Positions 9,302 to 18,388 of a stretch of 64,000 nucleotides of DNA are shown here, piece after piece. A program made the position numbers and the translations under genes. The notes under the pieces are model-generated. The model was not told where the DNA came from. It did no database searches and was given only the letters and a program-made list of their open reading frames with translations. Position 1 is the first letter of the stretch. Each line of letters opens with the position of its first letter. Source of the DNA: Serinibacter arcticus (GTDB lineage: Bacteria > Actinomycetota > Actinomycetes > Actinomycetales > Beutenbergiaceae); assembly GCF_003121705.1 (NCBI RefSeq), contig NZ_PYHR01000002.1, forward strand, positions 682,001 through 746,000, written 5' to 3'.

Positions 9302-10146
9302 GCTGGACCTTCCCTGGGTGTGTCTTCAACGGAACCGGGGTCACCGGTGGTCTCGGGGTCCGAACCGCTCGGAGCGCCCTCGCTCGCGTCGGGCTCGGGA
9401 GCGCTGGGGACGTCGGACTCGGGGGCCTCGCGGCCGCCCGGCGCGTCGTTCGGGGTGTCGGCCGGCTTGCCCGCGGCGATGCGGGCCTTCGCCGTCGCGG
9501 CGTACATGTCGACGTACTCCTGGCCCGACAGCCGCATGATCTCGTACATGATCTCGTCGGTGATCGACCGCAGCACGAACCGGTCGTTCTCCATCCCGCG
9601 GTAGCGGGAGAAGTCCATCGGCTCCCCCATGACGACACCGATGCGCTTGAGCTTCGGGATCCGCTTGCCGATGGGCTGCGCGATGTTGGTGCCGATCATC
9701 GCGACGGGCACGACGGGGGCGCCGGACTCCAGCGCCAGGCGCGCGACGCCGGTCTTGCCGCGGTAGAGGCGGCCGTCGGGGCTGCGGGTGCCCTCGGGGT
9801 AGATGCCGAACAGCCCGCCCTCGGACAGGCGCGAGAGGCCGGCGTTGAGGGCGGCCTCGCTCGCCTTGCCGCCGGCGCGGTCGACGGGGATCAGGCCGAC
9901 GCCGCGCATGAACCACGCGATGAACCGGCCGCGGAGGCCGCGGCCCTCGACGTAGTCGGACTTCCCGAGGAAGACGATCTCCCGCGGCATCATCAGCGGG
10001 AGGAAGAACGAGTCGATCACCGCGAGGTGGTTGCTCGCGAGGATCGCGCCGCCCGAGGGCGGGAGGTGCTCGGACCCACGGATCCACGGCTGGTACGCGA
10101 CCCGCAGGAGCGTGCCGAGCGTGGCCTTCATGAATCGGTAGAACAC
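9298..10146 (-). CDS. plsC: 1-acyl-sn-glycerol-3-phosphate acyltransferase family protein
   Basis: PlsC-type acyltransferase, 282 residues from GTG 10146, which has AAAGGG upstream; the longer open frame adds an Arg-rich, non-homologous N-terminus. Catalytic NHLAVID (His40, Asp45) and the phosphate-binding YPEGTR (116-121) are present, and hydrophobic segments suggest membrane association. The last 50 or so residues are a Pro/Glu/Asp/Ser-rich tail that looks disordered. It probably acylates lysophosphatidic acid or a related lipid; the exact acceptor is not determined. M. tuberculosis has Rv2182c of this family in the same block. It forms an operon with pfp. Confidence 0.88.
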   Translation of the reverse strand: MFYRFMKATLGTLLRVAYQPWIRGSEHLPPSGGAILASNHLAVIDSFFLPLMMPREIVFLGKSDYVEGRGLRGRFIAWFMRGVGLIPVDRAGGKASEAALNAGLSRLSEGGLFGIYPEGTRSPDGRLYRGKTGVARLALESGAPVVPVAMIGTNIAQPIGKRIPKLKRIGVVMGEPMDFSRYRGMENDRFVLRSITDEIMYEIMRLSGQEYVDMYAATAKARIAAGKPADTPNDAPGGREAPESDVPSAPEPDASEGAPSGSDPETTGDPGSVEDTPREGPA

Positions 10147-10281
10147 ACCTGCGACCCTTTCGCGCGACTGCGGGAGCTGGACGGAGCAAGGGGCGACGCC
10201 CCGTTCGGGACGCGCGTGGTGCCGCCGTCGTCGACCCACCGGAGATCACTCTAGAGGTCTTCCATGCCTAGAGTGCTTCGC

Positions 10282-10823
10282 ATGAGCACTCCCGACCCGG
10301 CTGCACCCGCGGGCGACGGCGACGGCGAGGAGACCCGCGCGGGCACCCCGGGCCGCCCGTCCCGCCCGGTCGGCCCGACTCCCTCGCGACCCCGGGCGAG
10401 CCGGCCACCACCCCCGGCGAACCGGCCGCGACGTCCGGCGATCCGGACCGGGACTGGGACGCCGAGTGGCGCTCGATCACCTCCGACCTCGCCCCGCCGC
10501 GGCCGCGCTACCTCGTCTCGGACACCCCGACGGTCGGCGCGACCCAGGGCCCGCGGGACTACACGCCGGCCGAGGATCCCGACGAGGACCGGTTCGTCCC
10601 CGTCCCCGACCCGCACCCGCCGATGGCTCGGCTGACGAGGATCGCCTGGGCGGCGATCGCCGCCGGTCCCCTGCTGATGCTGCTCGCCGTCGTGGCCTTC
10701 GACCGCGCGCCGTCCTGGTACGTCGCGGTCTGCATCGGCATCTTCCTCACCGGGTGCATCATCGGCTTCACGCGCCTCCCCGGCGGACGCGACCACGACG
10801 AGGGCGACGGCGCGGCTGTCTGA
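10282..10823 (+). CDS. Small membrane protein, interrupted by an apparent 1-base frameshift
   Basis: Function unknown. The likely start is ATG 10282, seven bases after TAGAGT (10269-10274). The first 20-30 codons (MSTPDPAAPAGDGDGEE) are Pro/Gly/Asp-rich. The downstream coding sequence (DRDWDAEWRSITSDLAPP, then PRDYTPAEDPDEDRFVPVP) lies one frame off and has no start codon of its own before 10623. It ends with two membrane helices (IAWAAIAAGPLLMLLAVVAF and WYVAVCIGIFLTGCIIGF) and stops at 10823. A single missing base between about 10340 and 10390, for example in the C run 10346-10349, would join the two parts into a protein of about 180 residues with a cytoplasmic acidic N-terminus. Confidence 0.65.
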
Positions 10824-10865
10824 CGTCGCCGCCCGACCGCACCGTCGCCCCGCGGGCCGACGCGG

Positions 10866-11812
10866 TCAGTCCAGGACGACCCGGCTCAGGTCGGCCGCCC
10901 CGACGATGCCCGCGTCGTTGCCGAGCGTCGCGAGCACGACCTCGGGCAGCGGCCGCTGCGCCCGCGCGAACAGCTGCTCCTCGAGCACGTGGCGCGCGGG
11001 GGCGAGCAGGAGGTCGCCGGCGGCGCCCACTCCCCCGCCGATGACGTAGATCTTCGGGTCCAGCAGCGCCGAGAGCGCCGCCATCCCGGCCCCGAGCCAG
11101 CGCCCGAGGTCGGCCAGCATCTCGATCGAGAGCGGGTCACCCGAGGCGGCCGCCTCGGTCACGTGCGGTCCGGTGACCTTCTTGGCCTTGCCTCCGGCCA
11201 GCGCGAGCAGCGGTGCGGCACGCTCGGGGTCGGTGGCCAGGGCCGCGCGCGTCTCGCGGACCAGCGCGGAGCCGGAGGAGTACATCTCCCAGCAGCCGTC
11301 GTGGCCGCAACCGCACGCGCGTCCGCTCGGGACGACCCGCATGTGACCGACCTCGCCACCGGCGCCGGCGGCCCCGCGCACGAGGCGTCCGCCGACGACG
11401 ACGGCACCGCCCAGCCCCGTCCCGACGGTCAGCATCACCATGTCGTTGGCCGCCCGTCCGGCGCCGAACCGGAACTCGGCCCAGCCGGCGGCGTTCGCGT
11501 CGTTCTCGACGACGACGTCGAGGCCGATGCGCTCCTGCAGGACCGCCTTGAGGGGTAGTCGCGCCAGGCGATGTTGGGCGCGAACATCACCCTGGAGCGC
11601 GTCGGGTCCACGAAGCCCGCGGCGGCGACGCCGACGCCCGAGACCTCGTAGGAGCCCCGCAGCTCGGCCACGGCGTCCGCCACGGCGTCCTCGATCTCGC
11701 GCGGCTCCTCGGGGTTGGTGTCCCGGCGGGTGGAGGCCAGGAGCGTCCCCGCGTCGTCGACCACCCCCGCGGCGATCTTGGTCCCACCGATGTCGATCCC
11801 GACGGCGTGCAT
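10866..11812 (-). CDS. glk: ROK-family glucokinase, interrupted by an apparent 1-base frameshift
   Basis: ATP-dependent glucokinase of the ROK family, about 315 residues once repaired. N-terminal phosphate loop GIDIGGTKIAAGVVD; catalytic region VVVENDANAAGWAE; ROK zinc motif CGCGHDGCWE. The start is the second ATG (11812), spaced six bases from AAGGAG. The frame breaks at 11552-11555, between APNIAWRDYP and LKAVLQERIGL: adding one base to the four-base G run (C on the coding strand) restores the continuous family sequence. The window shows the break, but the most economical reading is an assembly error. It is divergent from fadD. Confidence 0.85.
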
Positions 11813-11996
11813 GGCCATCTCCTTCGTCCGTGTCCGGCGCGTCGTGCGCCGCTGGATGCTCGGCCGCACCCGCGCGGCCCCGGACCATCCTGACCCATCC
11901 GGCGGCGCGCCACACGCGCCCGCGCCACCCGCCGGCGCCGAACCACATAGGGTGGAGGCCCCGCCACGACGGTGCACATCGGACAAAGGAGCCACG

Positions 11997-13808
11997 ATGG
12001 AGACGACACGCATGTCGCCCGCCCCGGACGTCCCGGCGACGTTCAGCATCACCGACCTGGTCGAGGACCTCTTCGAACGCACCCCCCGGGCCGAGCTCTA
12101 CCGCGTGCCCGACGGCGGAGGCTGGCGCAGCGTCTCTGTCGCGGAGTTCCGCTCGCAGGCGATCGCGCTGGCCCAGGGGCTCGTCGCGCAGGGCGTCGGC
12201 CCCGGCGAGCGGGTGGGCATCATGTCCCGCACCCGCTACGAGTGGACCCTGTCCGACGTCGCGATCTGGTACGCGGGCGCCGTCCCCGTGCCGATCTACG
12301 AGACCTCGTCGGTGTCCCAGGCCGCCTGGATCCTCGGCGACTCCGGGTGCGTCGCGGTCATCGTGGAGAACGCCGGGCACGCCGACGTCGTCGCCGCCGC
12401 CCGCCCGGAGGCCCCCGACGTGCGTCACGTCTGGAGCATCGACGCCGGGGACCTCGACGTCGTGACCGCCTCCGGTGCCGACGTCGACCCCGAGACGGTC
12501 CGCGCGGCGTCCGCCGCGGTCGGCCTCGCCGACCTCGCGACGATCATCTACACCTCCGGCACCACCGGTCGGCCGAAGGGCGCCGAGCTCACGCACGGCA
12601 ACTTCGTCCTGCTGACCAAGAGCGCCGTGGAGGACCTGCCCGAGGTGTTCACCCAGGAGGGCGCCTCGACCCTGCTGTTCATGCCGCTGGCGCACGTCTT
12701 CGCCCGGTTCGTGGAGGTGCTGGCGCTCGCCGGCGCCGTCCCGCTCGGTCACACTCCGGATCCCGCGACGCTCGTGGCCGACCTCGGGACCTTCCGGCCC
12801 ACGATGATCCTCGCGGTGCCGCGCGTGTTCGAGAAGGTCTACAACTCCGCCGAGCAGAAGGCCGTCGCCGGCGGCAAGGAGAAGATCTTCGCGTGGGCCG
12901 CCCGGTCCGCCATCGCGTGGTCCCGCGCGCACGACGACGGCGGCAGCCCCGGCCTGGCCACGTCGCTGAAGTACAAGGTGGCCGAGCGCCTCGTGCTGCA
13001 CAAGATCCGCGACGTGATGGGCGGGCGCCTGACCTTCGCCGTCTCGGGCGGCGGTCCCCTGGGCGAGCGACTCGGTCACTTCTTCCGTGGCGTCGGTCTC
13101 ACCGTCCTCGAGGGCTACGGCCTGACCGAGACCACCGCACCGCTCACGGTGAACGTGCCCAAGAACGTCAAGATCGGCACGGTCGGGCCGCCGCTGCGGG
13201 GCAACCAGCTGCGCATCGCGCCCGACGGCGAGATCCTCGCCAAGGGCGTCGCCGTGTTCCGGGGGTATCACAACAACCCCCAGGCGACGGCGGACGCGAT
13301 GGCCGACGGCTGGTTCCACACGGGCGACATCGGCGAGATCGACGCCGACGGCTACACGCGGATCACCGGCCGCAAGAAGGAGATCATCGTCACCGCCGGC
13401 GGCAAGAACGTCGCTCCGGCGCAGCTCGAGGACGCCGTGCGGGCCCACCCGCTCGTCAGCCAGTGCCTGGTGGTCGGCGAGGGCCGCCCCTTCATCGCGG
13501 CCCTCATCACGATCGACGCGGAGATGCTGCCGGGATGGCTCTCCTCCCACGGCAAGGAGTCGCTCACGGTCTCGCAGGCGATCACGGACGCCGACGTCGT
13601 CGCGGCGGTCCAGACCGCCGTCGACCGCGCCAACTCCCACGTCTCCCGCGCGGAGTCGATCCGCACCTTCAAGCTCCTCGACTCCGACTTCACCGTCGCG
13701 AACGACTACCTCACGCCGTCCATGAAGGTGAAGCGCTCCGCGGTGCTGAAGGACCTCGACGGCACGCTCGAGGAGCTCTACTCGCAGGCGGCGCCCACCA
13801 AGGCCTGA
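11997..13808 (+). CDS. Long-chain acyl-CoA synthetase (FadD15-like)
   Basis: AMP-forming ligase of 603 residues that activates fatty acids to acyl-CoA through an acyl-adenylate. AMP-binding P-loop IIYTSGTTGRPKGAE, A5 motif GYGLTET, A7 motif WFHTGDIGEID and A8 region GRKKEIIVTAGGKNVAP are intact, and the C-terminal Lys (PSMKVKR) is present. The start at 11997 has AAAGGAG upstream, and TAGGGT (11948-11953) could be its -10. The orthologue in the M. tuberculosis block is Rv2187 (fadD15). It is related to the very-long-chain/FAA1 group. Confidence 0.93.
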   Translation: METTRMSPAPDVPATFSITDLVEDLFERTPRAELYRVPDGGGWRSVSVAEFRSQAIALAQGLVAQGVGPGERVGIMSRTRYEWTLSDVAIWYAGAVPVPIYETSSVSQAAWILGDSGCVAVIVENAGHADVVAAARPEAPDVRHVWSIDAGDLDVVTASGADVDPETVRAASAAVGLADLATIIYTSGTTGRPKGAELTHGNFVLLTKSAVEDLPEVFTQEGASTLLFMPLAHVFARFVEVLALAGAVPLGHTPDPATLVADLGTFRPTMILAVPRVFEKVYNSAEQKAVAGGKEKIFAWAARSAIAWSRAHDDGGSPGLATSLKYKVAERLVLHKIRDVMGGRLTFAVSGGGPLGERLGHFFRGVGLTVLEGYGLTETTAPLTVNVPKNVKIGTVGPPLRGNQLRIAPDGEILAKGVAVFRGYHNNPQATADAMADGWFHTGDIGEIDADGYTRITGRKKEIIVTAGGKNVAPAQLEDAVRAHPLVSQCLVVGEGRPFIAALITIDAEMLPGWLSSHGKESLTVSQAITDADVVAAVQTAVDRANSHVSRAESIRTFKLLDSDFTVANDYLTPSMKVKRSAVLKDLDGTLEELYSQAAPTKA

Positions 13809-13862
13809 TCCGCTCGGCCCGGCGCGGGGGTCGATGTCGGTGGTGCCGCCTAGCCTCACCAC

Positions 13863-15629
13863 GTGACCTCGACCCTCGCGCTGCAGCCCTCGCTCCTGGC
13901 GGACGGCCTGCCCCTGCACGCCGTCGAGTTCGTCGTCGTCGACCTCGAGACGACCGGGGGCTCGCCGAACGCCGACCGGATCACCGAGATCGGTGCCGTC
14001 CGGGTCCGCGGCGGCGAGGTGCTCGGCGAGCTCGGCACCCTCGTCAACCCCGGCCGGGCCATCCCGCCGCAGATCACCGTCCTCACCGGGATCACCGACA
14101 CGATGGTGGTCGACGCCCCGCGCGAGGAGGAGGTGCTGGTCACCTTCATGGAGTTCGCGCGCGACGCGGTCCTCGTGGCGCACAACGCGCGGTTCGACAT
14201 CGGCTTCCTGCGCGCCGGCTGCGAGCGGATGGGCCTGACGTGGCCGTCCCCGGTGGTCGTGGACACCGTGGCGCTCGCGCGGCGCGTCGTGACCAAGGAC
14301 GAGGCCCCCAACCACAAGCTCGGCAGCCTGGCACGGCTGTTCCACGCGAGCGTCACCCCCGACCACCGCGCCCTCACCGACGCCCGTGCGACCGTCGACG
14401 TGCTGCACGGGCTGCTGGCCCGGCTCGCGCCGCTCGGGGTGGGGCACCTGGACGACCTCGTGACGGCGTCGGACCCGGTGCCGGAGGCGCGACGGCGCAA
14501 GGCGACGCTCGCCGATCACCTGCCAACCGCGCCGGGCGTGTACCAGTTCCTCGACGGTGCCGGCCGGATCCTCTACGTCGGGACGGCCACGAACCTGCGG
14601 ACCCGGGTGCGCAGCTACTTCACCGCGGCCGAGAAGCGCAAGCGCATCGCCGAGATGGTGACCATCGCCGAGCGCGTCCACCCGATCGTCTGCTCGACCC
14701 CGCTCGAGGCCTCGATCCGCGAGATCCGGCTCATCGCGCAGCACCGGCCGCCGTACAACCGGCGCTCGCGCTCCCCCGCCGCCGAACCCTGGATCCGGAT
14801 CACCGACGAGGCCTACCCGCGGCCCTCGATCGTCCGCTCGGTGCCGCTCGCCCAGACCGCCGGGGTGCTGGGCCCGTTCCGCAGCCGGTCGCAGGCCACG
14901 CTGGCGCTCGAGGCGATCCAGGGCGCGTTCGCCCTGCGCGGGTGCACGGACCGGCTGCCCGCACGTCCGGCCCCGGGCGCCACGGCGTGCGCGCTGGCCG
15001 ACCTCGGGCGGTGCGCCGCCCCGTGCACGGGCGGGACCGACGTCGCGACCTACGCCTCGCTCGTCGCCGAGCTCGCCGCGTTCTGCGACGGCGACACGGG
15101 TGCCTTCCTCGAGCGGACGGCGCGGCGCATCGGGGTGCTCTCGGCCCAGGAGCGCTACGAGGAGGCGGCCAGGGAGCGCGACCGCTGCCAGGCGCTGCTG
15201 CGCGGCGCCCAGCGCACCCAGCGGCTCCGCGTCTCGCGCCCGGCCCAGGTCGTGGCCGCGCGGCCCGGCTCCGGCGGGTGGGAGGTCGTCGTCGCGCGGC
15301 ACGGCCGGCTCGCCGCCAGCGCCGTCGCCGCCCGGGCGAGCGAGGTGCTGCCCCTCGTGGACGCGATGCTCGCGACCGCCGAGGACGTGCCGGCGCCGTC
15401 GACGTGGTCGGGAGCCACCCTGGTGGAGGAGACCGAGCTGATCTCGCACTGGCTGGAGCAGCCGGGCGTCCGGATCATCTCCCTGACCCAGGACGAGGGT
15501 CCGTCGCGTCCCGTGCGCGGGGCCGACCACGCGCTCAGCGACCTGTCCGCCCGGCTCGCCGCGCCGACGCCCGAGGGCCCGTCACCGGTCGATCTCGGGA
15601 TGCCGACCGTCGGCCGAGGCGCTGCGTAG
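13863..15629 (+). CDS. DEDDh 3'-5' exonuclease fused to a GIY-YIG/UvrC-like nuclease
   Basis: A 588-residue fusion. Residues 20-190 are a DnaQ-like proofreading exonuclease fold (DLETTGG, HNARFD, and DHRALTDA supplying the last His and Asp). Residues about 215-300 form a GIY-YIG endonuclease domain (GVYQFLDGAGRILYVGTATN, then TRVRSYF), followed by a UvrC-like region with the Cys cluster CALADLGRCAAPC and a UVR-like helix (AQERYEEAARERDRCQ). Such fusions (M. tuberculosis Rv2191) are thought to act in DNA repair, perhaps as Cho-like incision enzymes; this is family inference. It starts at GTG 13863, six bases after TAGCCT. Confidence 0.88.
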   Translation: MTSTLALQPSLLADGLPLHAVEFVVVDLETTGGSPNADRITEIGAVRVRGGEVLGELGTLVNPGRAIPPQITVLTGITDTMVVDAPREEEVLVTFMEFARDAVLVAHNARFDIGFLRAGCERMGLTWPSPVVVDTVALARRVVTKDEAPNHKLGSLARLFHASVTPDHRALTDARATVDVLHGLLARLAPLGVGHLDDLVTASDPVPEARRRKATLADHLPTAPGVYQFLDGAGRILYVGTATNLRTRVRSYFTAAEKRKRIAEMVTIAERVHPIVCSTPLEASIREIRLIAQHRPPYNRRSRSPAAEPWIRITDEAYPRPSIVRSVPLAQTAGVLGPFRSRSQATLALEAIQGAFALRGCTDRLPARPAPGATACALADLGRCAAPCTGGTDVATYASLVAELAAFCDGDTGAFLERTARRIGVLSAQERYEEAARERDRCQALLRGAQRTQRLRVSRPAQVVAARPGSGGWEVVVARHGRLAASAVAARASEVLPLVDAMLATAEDVPAPSTWSGATLVEETELISHWLEQPGVRIISLTQDEGPSRPVRGADHALSDLSARLAAPTPEGPSPVDLGMPTVGRGAA

Positions 15630-15638
15630 GCTGGTGCC

Positions 15639-15920
15639 ATGATCACCGCCATCGCCCTCATCGACGCCGACGTCGCCCTGATTCCCGAGGTGTGCGAGGA
15701 GGTGGCGGCGCTCCCGGGCGTGTCCGAGGTCTACAGCGTCACGGGCGACACCGACCTCATCGCGATGGTGCGGGTCCGTCGGCACGAGGACCTCGCGGAC
15801 GTCGTCGCCAACCGGATCGGCAAGGTGCCGGGCGTGCGCGGCACGCGCACCTACATCGCCTTCCAGGCCTACTCCCAGCACGACCTCGACGAGGCGTTCG
15901 CGCTCGGCGCCGACGAGTAG
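15639..15920 (+). CDS. Stand-alone Lrp/AsnC ligand-binding (RAM) domain protein
   Basis: A 93-residue protein containing only the regulation-of-amino-acid-metabolism fold of Lrp/AsnC regulators (GVSEVYSVTGDTDLIAMVRV, ending RTYIAFQAYS). It has no DNA-binding helix-turn-helix. Single-domain members form oligomers and may sense amino acids or modulate full-length Lrp proteins. It lies 9 bases after the nuclease gene, and a TAGGCT hexamer (15627-15632) gives it a possible promoter of its own. It is convergent with trpD. The ligand is unknown. Confidence 0.85.
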   Translation: MITAIALIDADVALIPEVCEEVAALPGVSEVYSVTGDTDLIAMVRVRRHEDLADVVANRIGKVPGVRGTRTYIAFQAYSQHDLDEAFALGADE

Positions 15921-15971
15921 TCCAGCCGACGAGTAGCCCGAGGGCGCGTCGGCCCGACGGCGCCGCTGCCC

Positions 15972-17015
15972 TCAGGCCGTGGCGTCACCGCTCGCGGTCA
16001 CCCAGCGCTCGAGCACGGCGGCCGCGGCGCCCGAGTCGACGGCCTCCCCGGCGACCGCGAGCCCCTCGCGCATCCGCGCCACGAGGTCGCCCTCGCCCAC
16101 GAGCGAACCCTCGGCCACGACCGCGGAGGCCGCGCCGAGCAGCACCGCGTCGCGGATCGGGCCGCGCTCGCCGTCGAGCACCTGACGAACCACGCCCGCG
16201 TTGTGCACCGCGTCGGCCCCTCGGAGGTCCTCGAGAGTGGCCCGCGGCATGCCGAAGGCCTCCGTGGCGTCGATCTCGTGCTCGAGCACGACGCCGTCGC
16301 GCACCTCCCAGACGTGAGCCGGAGCCGTCGTGGCCCACTCGTCCAGGCCGTCGCCCGACCGGAACAGCAGCACGCTGGTGTCGCGGCGGGCGAACACGCC
16401 GGCCATCAGGGGCGCCATCCGGGCGTTGGCGACACCGATCGCGCCGGCCACGGGTCGGGCCGGGTTCGTCAGGGGGCCGAGCACGTTGAAGACCGTGGGG
16501 ATCCCGAGCTCGCGGCGGGTGGCGCCCGCGTGCCGCATCGAGGGGTGGAAGACCTGGGCGAAGACGAAGGTGATGCCGACGCGCTCGGCCAGCTCGGCCA
16601 CCCGCTCGGGCGTGGCGTCCAGCCTGACGCCGAGCGCCTCCAGGACGTCGGCCGTGCCGGACGCGGACGACGCCGCCCGGTTGCCGTGCTTGACCACGCG
16701 CAGGCCGGTCCCGGCCGTGACCAGGGCCGCCATCGTGGAGATGTTCACCGTGCGGTGCATGTCGCCGCCGGTCCCGACGATGTCGACCGTGCGCCCGGCG
16801 ATCGGGAGCGGCACGGCGGCGTCCACCATCGCCTCCGACAGACCCGCCAGCTCGTCGACCGTCTCGCCCTTCGCCGACAGCGCCACGAGGAAACCCGCCA
16901 GCGCGACGGGCGACACGTCGCCGGCCATCACCTGCTCCATCGCGTCGCGCGCGTCGGAGCTCGTCAGGTCGACGCCGTCGACGAGGTCACGCAGGAGGCT
17001 GCGCCACTCCCTCAT
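15972..17015 (-). CDS. trpD: Anthranilate phosphoribosyltransferase
   Basis: TrpD of 347 residues. It transfers phosphoribose from PRPP to anthranilate in tryptophan synthesis. Motifs: VGTGGDMHRTVNIST (PRPP binding), VVKHGNRAASSASGTADVLE, FAQVFHPSMRH, and GPLTNPARP. The ATG at 17015 overlaps the stop of the upstream receiver-like gene by four bases, which fixes the start and shows translational coupling. A single trpD away from the other trp genes is normal in actinobacteria (Rv2192c in M. tuberculosis). Confidence 0.95.
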   Translation of the reverse strand: MREWRSLLRDLVDGVDLTSSDARDAMEQVMAGDVSPVALAGFLVALSAKGETVDELAGLSEAMVDAAVPLPIAGRTVDIVGTGGDMHRTVNISTMAALVTAGTGLRVVKHGNRAASSASGTADVLEALGVRLDATPERVAELAERVGITFVFAQVFHPSMRHAGATRRELGIPTVFNVLGPLTNPARPVAGAIGVANARMAPLMAGVFARRDTSVLLFRSGDGLDEWATTAPAHVWEVRDGVVLEHEIDATEAFGMPRATLEDLRGADAVHNAGVVRQVLDGERGPIRDAVLLGAASAVVAEGSLVGEGDLVARMREGLAVAGEAVDSGAAAAVLERWVTASGDATA

Positions 17016-17476
17016 GCGCCGGCGTGCGCGCGCAGCAGCCCGGCCACCGTGTCGGCGACCTCCATGGGCTTGAGCGGGTACGGCACGGTGGCGTCCGCCT
17101 GCGACCAGGCGGCGATCCACGCGTCCTGCGGGCGCGCGACCAGGAGAAGGATCGGCGGGGCGTCGAAGTAGGTGTCCTTGACCTCGCGGGCCAGGCCGAA
17201 GCCGCCCACCTTCGCCGTCTCGCCGTCGAGCACCAGCAGGGCGTTGCCGCCGGCCGCGACGGCGGCCAGCATCGCCTCCGACGTCGCCACCTCCACCCAC
17301 TCGATCGTGGGGGTGTCGCGAGAGGCACGACGGCCGACCGCGCGACGCACGGACAGGCGCGTCTCGGCGTCGTCGCTGTAGAGGACCACGCGCGCCGGTG
17401 CGAGGGTCGGGGAGAGCTCGGTGGCCCCCGCCGAGGCGGGCGCGACGGACTGCGAGAGGGTGGGCTCGGGGCTCAT
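17012..17476 (-). CDS. Receiver-domain-like protein
   Basis: A 154-residue protein with a single response-regulator-like fold. The acidic pair SDD follows the first strand (RVVLYSDDAETR), a candidate phospho-acceptor Asp lies in LLVLDGETAK, and the switch Lys is in YPLKPMEVADT. It has no output domain. The first 35 residues are Ser/Pro/Ala-rich and probably flexible. The start at 17476 follows a TACGAT hexamer by six bases (leaderless); a longer open frame exists but begins inside the ctaE regulatory region. No sensor kinase is nearby. Coupling to trpD is conserved by position rather than by a known function. Confidence 0.75.
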   Translation of the reverse strand: MSPEPTLSQSVAPASAGATELSPTLAPARVVLYSDDAETRLSVRRAVGRRASRDTPTIEWVEVATSEAMLAAVAAGGNALLVLDGETAKVGGFGLAREVKDTYFDAPPILLLVARPQDAWIAAWSQADATVPYPLKPMEVADTVAGLLRAHAGA

Positions 17477-17673
17477 CGCTCGATCGTAGTGGGCGGCACC
17501 GCGGGACCGCTGGCGCACCGGCTCCGGGGCGACCGGCGGAGTTTTCTTACAGGGGCGAGATCGCGTCAGAACATCCTTGCGGCGGCCCACGACCCGCGGG
17601 CGACGAGGGGCCGTTTCCTGCGGCACAGTGCGGATCGCGGGAGGAGAACACGGCCGTCGTCGCGACAGTTCGC

Positions 17674-17686
17674 CATAATGTTCAGG
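17674..17686 (+). promoter_or_regulatory. -10 element and leaderless start of the ctaE-qcrCAB operon
   Basis: CATAAT (17674-17679) lies six bases before GTG 17686. There is no Shine-Dalgarno sequence, so transcription probably starts at the start codon. Confidence 0.55.
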
Positions 17687-18324
17687 TGTCCAGCCACGCC
17701 GTCACCGCTCCCAGTGCGCACGTGAGTGTCGACCGACCCAACATGACCCAGGTCGGCACCATCGTGTGGCTCTCGAGCGAGCTCATGTTCTTCGCAGGAA
17801 TGTTCGCGATCTACTTCACGCATCGCAGCGTGGCGTCGCCCGAGGAGTGGGCGGCCGCAACCGATCTGCTGAACATGCCGCTCGTCGTCATCAACACCAC
17901 CATCCTGATCCTGAGCTCGTTCACGTGCCAGTTCGGCGTGATCGCGGCCCAGCGCCACCAGGCCCGTCGCACCGGCAGCCTGCTGAACGTGCGCGGCTGG
18001 GGTCTGCAGGAGTGGTTCACCCTGACCTTCATCATGGGCGCCGTGTTCGTCGGCGGCCAGGTCACGGAGTACGCCGAGCTGGTCGAGCACGGGGTGCTGA
18101 TCTCCAACTCCTCCTTCGGCACCGTGTTCTACCTGACCACCGGGTTCCACGGCATCCACGTCGTCGGCGGACTGATCGCGTTCCTGTTCGTGCTCGGATC
18201 CTCGTTCGTCGCCGGCCGCTTCGGCCACCGCGAGGAGGTCCGTGCCCACGTGACCTCCTACTACTGGCACTTCGTTGACGTCATCTGGGTCGCCCTCTTC
18301 TTCGTCATCTACTTCCTCAAGTGA
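17686..18324 (+). CDS. ctaE: Cytochrome c oxidase subunit III (aa3 type)
   Basis: Subunit III of the heme-copper oxidase, 212 residues with five predicted membrane helices, typical of the short actinobacterial form. Conserved segments: WLSSELMFFAGMFAIYF at the start, TTGFHGIHVVGGLIAFLF and the C-terminal YYWHFVDVIWVALFFVIYF. It is first in the operon ctaE-qcrC-qcrA-qcrB, which is how actinobacteria encode the obligate bc1-aa3 supercomplex. The start was placed at GTG 17686 because of the -10 directly upstream; the open frame extends back to 17398 without similarity. Confidence 0.95.
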   Translation: MSSHAVTAPSAHVSVDRPNMTQVGTIVWLSSELMFFAGMFAIYFTHRSVASPEEWAAATDLLNMPLVVINTTILILSSFTCQFGVIAAQRHQARRTGSLLNVRGWGLQEWFTLTFIMGAVFVGGQVTEYAELVEHGVLISNSSFGTVFYLTTGFHGIHVVGGLIAFLFVLGSSFVAGRFGHREEVRAHVTSYYWHFVDVIWVALFFVIYFLK

Positions 18325-18388
18325 TGCGCGCCGTGACGACCCCGATCCCCTCCCCGCTCTCCGCCCCCGATCGAAACGAGGACATGCC

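Noticed and set aside
10866-15530. A 1554-residue open frame on the minus strand
   Set aside because: Only its C-terminal part is real (glucokinase). The rest is the antisense of fadD and the nuclease gene, kept open by high GC.
11972-16489. A 1505-residue open frame on the plus strand
   Set aside because: Arg/Pro-rich shadow of fadD, the nuclease gene and trpD; no family sequence.
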